From Elusimicrobia bacterium GWB2_63_22 (GTDB lineage Bacteria > Elusimicrobiota > Elusimicrobia > Elusimicrobiales > UBA9959), in NCBI GenBank assembly GCA_001799735.1, contig MGUA01000037.1, positions 1 to 64,000 of the forward strand: a DNA stretch of 64,000 bases, read 5' to 3'. Under the pieces are notes generated by a model. The model saw nothing but the letters and a program-made list of their open reading frames with translations. It did not search any database and was not told where the DNA came from. The position numbers and the translations under genes were made by a program. This document shows, piece by piece, positions 57,381-64,000 of this stretch (position 1 is the stretch's first letter; each line of letters starts with the position of its first letter).

Positions 57381-59629
57381 TTCTTGAAGAGGCCCTTAAG
57401 CAGTTTGTCGGCGGCCGGAGCCAGCTTGTTGACGGCTTTCTTCACGGCCGGCTGCTCCGCGATGGATTTCATGTCGGCTTTCACGGAGGGCTCGGCGAAG
57501 GTGCCCTTCACGTACATGCCCAGCGGGGCGCTCATGCGGATGCCGCTGCCCTGCTTCAGGGTGGTGTTGATCTTCATGTCCAACTTCTCTCCCGGCAGGT
57601 TGATCGTGCCGGAGGAGGCCACGTCGGCGACGCCGGAGAGCATAACGGACTTGTTTATCTTCATCAGGCCTTTCAGGAAGAAGTAGTCCCCCTCTATGGA
57701 CTGGAACTCGATATTGTTGAAGTCGGGCAGGCGCAGCGCCTTTGCGAGCCCGGAGCTTTTCTGCAGGACCAGCAGCGGGTAGAGCGCCACCTTGGCGGCC
57801 TTGTACTTGCCGGCCAGGGCGTACAGCTGGGAGAACTTGCCGGGCCCCGCCGTGAACGTGGCCTCGCCGTCGAGGGACTTGAGGTCTTCGGAAATGTTCA
57901 CCAGGTCCAGGCTGGCCGTAACCCGGCCGCAGCGGAAATTGGGATGCTCCACCGCGCCGATCTCGGCCTTGCCCGCCACGTCCAGGTAGAACTGCGGCGC
58001 GGCGGCGGTTTTCCCCCCGGCGGTCCCGGCGCCGGCGGCCGCGGCGGGCAGGTCCTTCAGGACCAGCCGGGCCAGCTTCAGCGTGAACGAGGCTTTCGGG
58101 TGGGTCATCAGGTCGCGGGCCGTGAAGGAGGCTTTCAGGTCTTCGCCGTCCAGCCGACCCTCCAGCGCTTTAGAGGAGGCCGAATCTTTAGTGAACTCCA
58201 CCGTCCCGGTAAGGCCGGAAAGTTTTTTGCCGGCGTAAGCCGCGCCCAGGCCGTTGAGCGACGCCTTGCCTTTAAGCGCCAGAGTTTCGGCGTAGGAAAA
58301 ATCCAGTTCGGCCAGCGCTCCTCCCGACGGGGCGTAACTGGCGGCCAGGTCGGGGGCCGCGGTGGCCAGCCGGGCGAGGTTCTTAATGTCGGCCCTGGCG
58401 CGGCCGGAGGCCTTAACGGAGCCGCCGGCGTAGTCTACCCGCGCCCGGCCCGAGGCTGAAAGGCCGTCCGTCTCCAGCGAGAAAGAACGTATGTCGGCGA
58501 GGCCCGGTTTCAGCAGGGCGGTGGCGGCGAGCTCCGTCAGCGGCAGCTTGAAGCCGCGGGGGATAGGCAATTGTTTTACCTTTCTGGCCAGCACGGTGCT
58601 GTCCATCTCCGGGCTCTGCGCCTTTAGCTCGGCGAGGAGGGCGTAGTTTACGGCGGGCTCCCAGGCGGCCTGGCCGCGCAGCGAACCTTTAACCGGGCCG
58701 GCGGCGAACTTGACCGACCGGAGATTTACGCCGGTGAACGTAAGCTTGAAATCCGCGTCCGCGTCTATCTCGGGCAGCAGCACCTTGGCCGGCAGGCCCT
58801 TGAAGACCGTTTTGAGGTCGGCGGTGGAGAACGGCTTTACGGAGATGGAGAGTTTCGCGTCCGGCTCCATCAGCCCCTTCAGCGAGCCTTTGACTTCCGC
58901 CTTTACGCCGCCGAGGGAAAAAGAGCCGCTCTCAATTTCAGCGCGGCCTTTGGCCGGGTCCCAGCCGCCCATCGACACGCGGCCCTTAAGGCGAGCCGGC
59001 ACCGTGCCTGTGAAATAAGGGGAGGCCACGTCTATGGCGCAGGCGGCTTCCAGCGGGAACAGCCCTTCCGGGGAAATGCCGGAGGCCGAGAGGTTAATGT
59101 CGCGCAGGGTTATGGTCATGTCCCCCGCCGCGTTGGCGTAGGTAAACCTGGAATTCTTCACCTTAAGGCTGGAGATGGCCAGCGGCGGGGCGGGCGGCCG
59201 CTTGCCCGCGGCCTGGGCCGGCCTGGGCGCGGGCCCGGCAGCGATCAGGTCCGAGAAATTGTAGGTGTCCTTGCGCACTTCCGTTACGCGCATGCGCAGG
59301 CCTTCCGCGGAGACGGAGTTTATCTGCACCCGTTTCTGCAGCAGGGCCCGCAGCGAAGGGCGCACCGAGAAGGATTCGGCGCTGAAAAATTCCCCCCGCT
59401 TGAAATCGGGGTACTCCGAAACCCTGAGCTTGGTGATGGAGAGGCCGGAAAAATTCAGGGAGGCCGAGTCGAAAGAAACTTCCCGCCGCAGGTTCTTGGA
59501 GGCGTAGTCCGCGGTGACGGCCTTGATGCGGGCGGGCGTGAAATACAGCTTCAGGCCTACCCCCGCGGCCACCAGGAAGAGCAGTGCGGAGAACAGCAGA
59601 CCTCCCGCGATCTTTAAGGCGCGTATCAT
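57377..59629 (-). CDS. AsmA-family protein
   Basis: A 750-residue envelope protein with an N-terminal signal anchor (about residues 7-27), followed by the AsmA N-terminal signature (VSFDSASLNFSGLSITKLRV near 50) and a long beta-rich repetitive body ending in a short helical tail. AsmA-like proteins are now thought to bridge inner and outer membranes and move phospholipids. The C-terminal 200 residues match the AsmA C-terminal pattern (KLDMKINTTL). Co-transcribed with the lipoprotein gene. Confidence 0.87.
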   Translation of the reverse strand: MIRALKIAGGLLFSALLFLVAAGVGLKLYFTPARIKAVTADYASKNLRREVSFDSASLNFSGLSITKLRVSEYPDFKRGEFFSAESFSVRPSLRALLQKRVQINSVSAEGLRMRVTEVRKDTYNFSDLIAAGPAPRPAQAAGKRPPAPPLAISSLKVKNSRFTYANAAGDMTITLRDINLSASGISPEGLFPLEAACAIDVASPYFTGTVPARLKGRVSMGGWDPAKGRAEIESGSFSLGGVKAEVKGSLKGLMEPDAKLSISVKPFSTADLKTVFKGLPAKVLLPEIDADADFKLTFTGVNLRSVKFAAGPVKGSLRGQAAWEPAVNYALLAELKAQSPEMDSTVLARKVKQLPIPRGFKLPLTELAATALLKPGLADIRSFSLETDGLSASGRARVDYAGGSVKASGRARADIKNLARLATAAPDLAASYAPSGGALAELDFSYAETLALKGKASLNGLGAAYAGKKLSGLTGTVEFTKDSASSKALEGRLDGEDLKASFTARDLMTHPKASFTLKLARLVLKDLPAAAAGAGTAGGKTAAAPQFYLDVAGKAEIGAVEHPNFRCGRVTASLDLVNISEDLKSLDGEATFTAGPGKFSQLYALAGKYKAAKVALYPLLVLQKSSGLAKALRLPDFNNIEFQSIEGDYFFLKGLMKINKSVMLSGVADVASSGTINLPGEKLDMKINTTLKQGSGIRMSAPLGMYVKGTFAEPSVKADMKSIAEQPAVKKAVNKLAPAADKLLKGLFKK

Positions 59630-59725
59630 ATAGATAAATTATACTAAAGTGCGCAAAATGCGGGTTCAAAACTTTTACCTAAAATGCTAAATTAGAACTG
59701 CGGCGCCCGGAGCGCCCCCGACACC

Positions 59726-60661
59726 ATGAACGCCCTCATCATCAATCTCAATTTAGCCGTAGACAAGACCGTGCTCGTTGCTGTCCTCGAAAAGGGCAGG
59801 ATCTACCGCCTGGACGACACCCTTACGCTGCCCGGCGGCAAGGGCGTAAACGTGGCGCGCGCCCTGCGCGTGCTGGGCCTGAAGGCCCCCGTCGCGGGCT
59901 TTGTCAGCGGCCATAACGGCCGCTGGATAGAGGAGGCGCTGGAGCGGGAGGGTTTTGAAACTTTCCTCGAGCGGCATAACGCCGGGGAGTCGCGGGTCTG
60001 CTGCAGCGTCGTGGACGGGGCCGGCGTCTCCACCGACTTCAACGAGGAAGGGCCTATCGTCCCGGCCTCCAGCCAGGAGCGGTTCCTGAGCAGGTTCGCC
60101 AGGCAGGCGGGCGAGTACCGCTTTGCGGCCGTCTGCGGCCGCGTCTCCTCCGGCCTGAAGAAAGGCTTTTACACTTCTCTGGTAAAACTGGCCGCCGCCC
60201 GCGGCTGTTTTACCATGTTCGACACCAGCGGGCCGGTGCTGGCCGAGGCGGTGGCGGCCGGCGCCGACGGCGTGAAGATAAACCGCGCTGAATTCGAGGA
60301 GCTTGCCGGCCGGCCTTTTACCCCCGCCGTGCTGGCCGCCTATTTCAAGCGCCATTCCCGCGCCGGGCTCAAGACGCTTATCGTGACGGACGGGCCGTCG
60401 CATTCCTACGCGGCTTCCCCGTTCGGGCTGTGGAGCGTAAAGCCGCCGCGGCTTTCCGGCCTTAAGAGCCCTACCGGCGCGGGAGATTCCTTCATGGCCG
60501 GCTTCCTTTTCGGCTTCCTGAAAGGTTTCGATTTCGAGCGCACGCTGAAGCTGGCGGCGGGGGCCGCGGCCTCCGACTGCCTTACGCTGGGCGCCGGGCT
60601 GGTGCGCAGGGCGCAGGCCCTGGCCCTGGCCCAGAAGACCGTGGTAAAAAAGATCTGCTGA
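59726..60661 (+). CDS. PfkB-family sugar kinase (1-phosphofructokinase-like)
   Basis: A 311-residue ribokinase-fold enzyme. The substrate segment is LPGGKGVNVARALRVLG near residue 36, and the anion hole/catalytic motif SPTGAGDSFMAGFLFG near 248 contains the base Asp. The pattern resembles 1-phosphofructokinase or tagatose-6-phosphate kinase; the choice cannot be made here. No PTS fructose genes adjoin. It is 14 bases upstream of the acyl-CoA synthetase gene. Confidence 0.87.
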   Translation: MNALIINLNLAVDKTVLVAVLEKGRIYRLDDTLTLPGGKGVNVARALRVLGLKAPVAGFVSGHNGRWIEEALEREGFETFLERHNAGESRVCCSVVDGAGVSTDFNEEGPIVPASSQERFLSRFARQAGEYRFAAVCGRVSSGLKKGFYTSLVKLAAARGCFTMFDTSGPVLAEAVAAGADGVKINRAEFEELAGRPFTPAVLAAYFKRHSRAGLKTLIVTDGPSHSYAASPFGLWSVKPPRLSGLKSPTGAGDSFMAGFLFGFLKGFDFERTLKLAAGAAASDCLTLGAGLVRRAQALALAQKTVVKKIC

Positions 60662-60674
60662 CCTGGATTATCCT

Positions 60675-62939
60675 ATGAAAAACTACGAAGAGATAGAAAA
60701 ACTGCTGGCCGCCGCCGGGGCGCAGGAGCGCTCGAGCCTGAGCGAGCCGGAAGTTTACCGCGTGATGGAACTGGCCGGGCTCGGCGCGCCCCGGCACCTG
60801 GTTTACCCGGCCGCCGGCCTGGACGCGACCGCCGCCGCCGCGGCGGCCTGCGCCGCCCTCGCCGGGGACAGGGCAGTGCTGAAGCTGGTTTCCGCCAAGA
60901 CCCTGCACAAGACCGAAGCCGGCGGCGTGAAGGTGCTGGAGAAAACCCCCGCCGCGCTGGAAGAAGCCCTGCGGGCCATGGCCGCCAAGTTCCCCGAGGC
61001 CGAAGCTTTCATGCTGGTGGAATTCCTGCCGCATTCTGCTTTCGCCCTGGGCGAAGAGCTGCTGCTGGGCGCCAGGGCCGACGCGGCCTTCGGCCCCGTG
61101 GTCACCCTCGGGCCCGGCGGCACCAACGCCGAAGCCCTCACCAAATCTTTAAAGCCCGGCACTTCCCCCTCCGTGATGCCGGTGGAACTGGCCTTCAACG
61201 AGAAGACCTGGGCGGCGTTCCTGGAAAAAAGCTGGATCTGGGCCTACGCCTCCGGCAGCGTGCGCGGCGGCCGCCGCGTGGCGGAGGACGGGGAGATGGT
61301 TAAATGGCTGGAGGGCTTCGCCCACCTGATGCGCCATTTTTGCGACGGCGGCCAGTCGGACTGGGCCATAGAGGAATTCGAGGTGAACCCGCTGGCGGCC
61401 GCGAAGGGTAAACTGACTCCGCTGGACGGCGTGCTGCGCTTCAGGAAGGCCAGGAAGGCCGCGCCCCGCCGCAAGCCGTCGCTGCAGGGCGTGGACGGGC
61501 TGATCCACACCCGGAGCGCCGCCGTGGTGGGCGTCAGCGAGAAGAAGATGAACATGGCGCGCATCATCCTCAACAACATAACTAAAGCCGGTTTCCCTAA
61601 AGAGCGGACCTACATCATAAAGGAAGGCCCGGCGGAGATAGACGGCGTTAAATGTTTCGCCTCCCCGGCGCAGCTGCCGGAGAAGGTGGACATGTACGTG
61701 GTGGCGGTCCCCTCGCCGGAGGTGCCGCGCGTGCTGGCCGAGGCCGGCGAGTCCGGCAAGGTCAACGGCGTGGTGCTGATCTCCGGCGGCATGGGCGAGA
61801 AGGCCGGCTCCGAGGGCATGGCCGGCACGGTGGTGGACGCCATAGCCAGCGCCAAGGACAAGAACCCGGATTTCGCGCTCTCCGGCGGCAATTCCATGGG
61901 CATCGTGCTCAACGACGTGAAGCTCAACACTTTCTTCATCCCCGAGTACAAGATGGAGCACCCGCTGGGCGTTAACCCCAACATGGCCAAGACGGCCTTT
62001 GTGAGCCAGAGCGGGGCTTTTGTGATCTCGACGATCAGCAAGATGCCGTGGCTCAAGCCCGCGTACTGCATTACGGTGGGCAACCAGCAGGACGTGACGG
62101 TGCCGGACTACGTGGAGCGGCTGGCCGACGAGGATGACCTGAAGGTGATCCTGGTCTACATGGAAGGCTTCAAGCCCGGCGACGGGACCGCGCTGGCCAG
62201 GGTGATAGAGAAGGCCCGCGCCAGGGGCAAGCTGGTGGTGCTCTACAAGGCGGGCCGCACGGTGGTAGGGCAGAAGGCCGTGATGGGCCATACGGCTTCT
62301 ATCGCCGGGGACTACCTGGTGACGCGGCTCATCATGGAGAGCGCCGGCGCCCTGGTGGCCGAGACCTTCGACGATTTTAACGACCTGGCGGTGCTGGCCT
62401 GCTCTTTCGCGGACCGGCCGGTAAAGCACGGCAACACGTTCTTCATGAGCAACGCCGGCTTCGAGGCGGCGGGCATGGCCGACGGCGTGGCCGGCCGCCT
62501 GACGGCGGAAATGCGCCCGGAGACGGCGGCGGCGATGGACAAGACGCTCAAGGAGTTCCGGCTGGACTCCATCGTGGACGCCAAGAACCCGCTGGATATC
62601 ACGCCGATGGCTTCCGACGACGCTATAGGCGGGGTGGTGCGGTCGGCGCTGGGAGCTGAGGAGTTCTCCGGGGCTATAGTTTCCATGATCCCGCTGACGG
62701 CGATGATGAACACGCTGCCTAAAGGCGGCCAGTATCCGGACGACTTCGAGAAATCTTTCCTGAAGGGCGCTGCTGCGGCGGCTCGGGAGGCGGGTAAGCC
62801 GCTGCTGTTCTGCGTGGGGTCCGGCACCCGCTACGAGCCGTACTGCGCCTACGCGCAAACCCTGGGCCTGCCGGTGTTCCGCTCGGCGGACCGCGCGGTG
62901 AAGATGTATTCGAAGTACCTGGAGTATATCCTGGGTTAA
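60675..62939 (+). CDS. ADP-forming acetyl/acyl-CoA synthetase (beta-alpha fusion)
   Basis: A 754-residue enzyme that converts acyl-CoA, ADP and phosphate to the acid, CoA and ATP, conserving energy in fermentation. An ATP-grasp (beta) domain occupies about residues 1-250 (LKLVSAKTLHKTEAGGVKV) and the CoA-binding and ligase (alpha) domains about 285-754 (FVSQSGAFVIS, GHTASIAGDY with the likely phospho-His). The beta-first order differs from the alpha-first fusions common in Archaea. It pairs with the adjacent alcohol dehydrogenase as fermentation genes. Confidence 0.9.
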   Translation: MKNYEEIEKLLAAAGAQERSSLSEPEVYRVMELAGLGAPRHLVYPAAGLDATAAAAAACAALAGDRAVLKLVSAKTLHKTEAGGVKVLEKTPAALEEALRAMAAKFPEAEAFMLVEFLPHSAFALGEELLLGARADAAFGPVVTLGPGGTNAEALTKSLKPGTSPSVMPVELAFNEKTWAAFLEKSWIWAYASGSVRGGRRVAEDGEMVKWLEGFAHLMRHFCDGGQSDWAIEEFEVNPLAAAKGKLTPLDGVLRFRKARKAAPRRKPSLQGVDGLIHTRSAAVVGVSEKKMNMARIILNNITKAGFPKERTYIIKEGPAEIDGVKCFASPAQLPEKVDMYVVAVPSPEVPRVLAEAGESGKVNGVVLISGGMGEKAGSEGMAGTVVDAIASAKDKNPDFALSGGNSMGIVLNDVKLNTFFIPEYKMEHPLGVNPNMAKTAFVSQSGAFVISTISKMPWLKPAYCITVGNQQDVTVPDYVERLADEDDLKVILVYMEGFKPGDGTALARVIEKARARGKLVVLYKAGRTVVGQKAVMGHTASIAGDYLVTRLIMESAGALVAETFDDFNDLAVLACSFADRPVKHGNTFFMSNAGFEAAGMADGVAGRLTAEMRPETAAAMDKTLKEFRLDSIVDAKNPLDITPMASDDAIGGVVRSALGAEEFSGAIVSMIPLTAMMNTLPKGGQYPDDFEKSFLKGAAAAAREAGKPLLFCVGSGTRYEPYCAYAQTLGLPVFRSADRAVKMYSKYLEYILG

Positions 62940-62960
62940 GTTCTCTGCGAAGGAAAAATG

Positions 62961-62985
62961 GAAAGGCCCCTTAACGGGGCCTTTC
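62961..62985. terminator. Intrinsic terminator between convergent genes
   Basis: GAAAGGCCCC, loop TTAAC, GGGGCCTTTC, with T-rich sequence on the minus-strand side (ATTTTTCC) and a weaker TATTTG on the plus side. It lies between the acyl-CoA synthetase and alcohol dehydrogenase stops and can end both. Confidence 0.85.
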
Positions 62986-63003
62986 TATTTGTCGCGCTTC
63001 AGG

Positions 63004-64000
63004 TCAGACGGCGTTGCGGAGGATCTTTTCTATTTCGGGCTGCTCGTGCTTCATGCCCCACATGCGGATGAGGCCCATGGCGTTGGCGGCTATTTCCGGG
63101 ATGGCGTCGGCGGGGATGGCGGCCTCGGCCAGGCGCACCGGGGCGCCTGCCCTGCGGAAGAAGGCCTCGAAGGCCGCTATGGTCTCCTCGGCGGAGGAGG
63201 TGCCGAAGACGGCGTGGCCGAACTTTTCAAGCCGGGCGGGGCCCTCGGTGGCGAGGTGGTGCTTGAACCAGGCGGGCATCACTATGGCCAGCCCGGCGCC
63301 GTGGGCGATGTCGTAGATGGCGCTCAGCGCGTGTTCGATGGCGTGGTTGATGAAGTTGGTCCCGCCGTAGCCGCAGGTGGCCAGGCCGTTGAGGGCCAGC
63401 GTGGCCGACCACATCATGGAGGCGCGCGCGTTATAGTCGGCGGGGTCTTTTAAAATCCGCTCGGTGGAGGCGACGATGGCCCGGGCCAGGGCGTGCACTA
63501 CCTCGTCGGTGATCTCTACGTCCCGGTCCTTGGTGGTGAAATAACCCTCTATGATATGCGCCAGCGCGTCCACCGCGCCGTAGGCTATCTGCGGGCGGGG
63601 CAGCGTCAGCGTGGTCTCCGGGTCCAGCGCCGAGACTTTGGGGAAAAGCACCGGGGACTGGGTGGAGTATTTCTGGCGCGTAGCCTCGTTGGTGATCACG
63701 CAGCCGGAGTTCATCTCCGAGCCGGTGGCCGGGAGCGTCAGCACCGTGAACAGCGGCAGGGCCTCCCGCGGGGCGGGCTTGCCGGAGAAGAAGTCCCAGA
63801 CGTCGCCGTTATACTTTGTTCCGGCCGCTATGGCCTTGGCTTCGTCTATGACGGAGCCGCCGCCGGCCGCCACTATAAGGTCGCAGCCCTCCGCCAGCGC
63901 CTTCTTTATCCCCTCCCTGGTATGGGAGAGCACCGGGTTAGGTTTCACCCCGGCGTGTTCGGTCACGGCTACGCCGTTGGCGGCCAGGGCCGCGGTGAGC
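63004..64000 (-). CDS. Iron-containing alcohol dehydrogenase (BdhA/YqhD-like), N-terminus outside window
   Basis: An NAD(P)H-dependent alcohol dehydrogenase of the group III iron family. The frame is open through base 64000, so the beginning (about 60 residues) is missing. Seen: GGGSVIDEAKAIAAG, GSEMNSGCVITNEAT and the metal-site region NHAIEHALSAIYDIAHGAGLAIVMPAW, with the His ligands. The pattern is closest to butanol dehydrogenase BdhA/YqhD enzymes that reduce aldehydes with NADPH. It converges with the acyl-CoA synthetase gene. Confidence 0.93.
   Translation of the reverse strand, partial: LTAALAANGVAVTEHAGVKPNPVLSHTREGIKKALAEGCDLIVAAGGGSVIDEAKAIAAGTKYNGDVWDFFSGKPAPREALPLFTVLTLPATGSEMNSGCVITNEATRQKYSTQSPVLFPKVSALDPETTLTLPRPQIAYGAVDALAHIIEGYFTTKDRDVEITDEVVHALARAIVASTERILKDPADYNARASMMWSATLALNGLATCGYGGTNFINHAIEHALSAIYDIAHGAGLAIVMPAWFKHHLATEGPARLEKFGHAVFGTSSAEETIAAFEAFFRRAGAPVRLAEAAIPADAIPEIAANAMGLIRMWGMKHEQPEIEKILRNAV

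Noticed and set aside
61149-62858. Minus-strand open frame of 569 codons
   Set aside because: Antisense of the acyl-CoA synthetase; His/Arg/Val-rich with no domain.
1-64000. CRISPR array, prophage or complete transposon
   Set aside because: No regularly spaced direct repeats, cas genes, integrase, transposase or phage structural genes were seen; the palindromes are single copies each in this window.

Overview
The window is 64 kb of GC-rich, densely packed bacterial chromosome, read here as 66 protein-coding genes or candidates, two tRNAs, several intrinsic terminators and four palindromic repeat elements. Outer-membrane beta-barrel proteins (PorV/TraF-like), lipoproteins, an AsmA protein, cytochrome bd and a PUFA-synthase-like megaenzyme point to a Gram-negative organism outside the Proteobacteria. 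Gene content and style fit an uncultured Elusimicrobiota-like lineage. That placement is inference; no rRNA is present to settle it.

Layout. 1-5.4 kb (minus): the 5' part of a KS-AT-KS polyketide/PUFA-type synthase, running off the left edge, then a GT-C membrane glycosyltransferase. 5.5-10.9 kb (plus): cydA, cydB (separated by a 125-bp palindrome), a metallo-beta-lactamase-fold hydrolase, a membrane-anchored acidic protein and a PorV-like barrel carrying a CsgG/FlgO-like domain. 10.8-13.0 kb (minus): TPR membrane protein, suhB, and a BadF-type sugar kinase. 13.0-24.9 kb (plus): a long housekeeping run with a PTS EIIA-like protein, an APC permease with a Usp-like tail, def-fmt-PASTA-rpe-response regulator, rpsP-khpA-trmD-rplS-rnhB-yraN, then nucleoside salvage punA-deoA-upp. 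24.9-27.2 kb: an FNR/CRP-type regulator and a polysaccharide flippase. 27.3-39.2 kb (minus): an ABC-2 exporter, a TraF-like barrel, and a tightly overlapped stretch with hydrolase, pcm, a CoA-binding protein, a membrane protein, an M3-like metallopeptidase, a pilin-like secreted protein, surE, a response regulator and a fused MFS/spermidine-synthase-like protein.

39.3-46.3 kb is the accessory part: a secreted orphan protein, about 1 kb with no intact recognisable gene but with overlapping short ORFs, a methyltransferase preceded by a candidate leader peptide, an ankyrin/CsgG-like lipoprotein, a foreign-looking ORF abutting tRNA-His, an AmmeMemoRadiSam B-A fusion, and a two-gene small-protein cassette with a consensus promoter and repeated operator-like sequence. 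46.4-64 kb returns to housekeeping: folP and a folK-folC fusion, tRNA-Arg, an RlmN-like protein lacking its second catalytic Cys, a lipoprotein, a PD-(D/E)XK nuclease, an FGGY kinase, trxB, queD, maf, a DUF4321-like protein, cutA, a lipoprotein, AsmA, a PfkB kinase, an ADP-forming acyl-CoA synthetase and an iron alcohol dehydrogenase cut by the right edge.

Physiologically the genes suggest a fermenter (ADP-forming acetyl-CoA synthetase, alcohol dehydrogenase) that scavenges oxygen with cytochrome bd. The most unusual items are the palindromic elements that supply stop codons to flanking convergent genes, the RlmN paralogue with Tyr at the methyl-carrying Cys position, the small autoregulated-looking cassette at 45.9-46.3 kb, and the leader-peptide arrangement before the methyltransferase.
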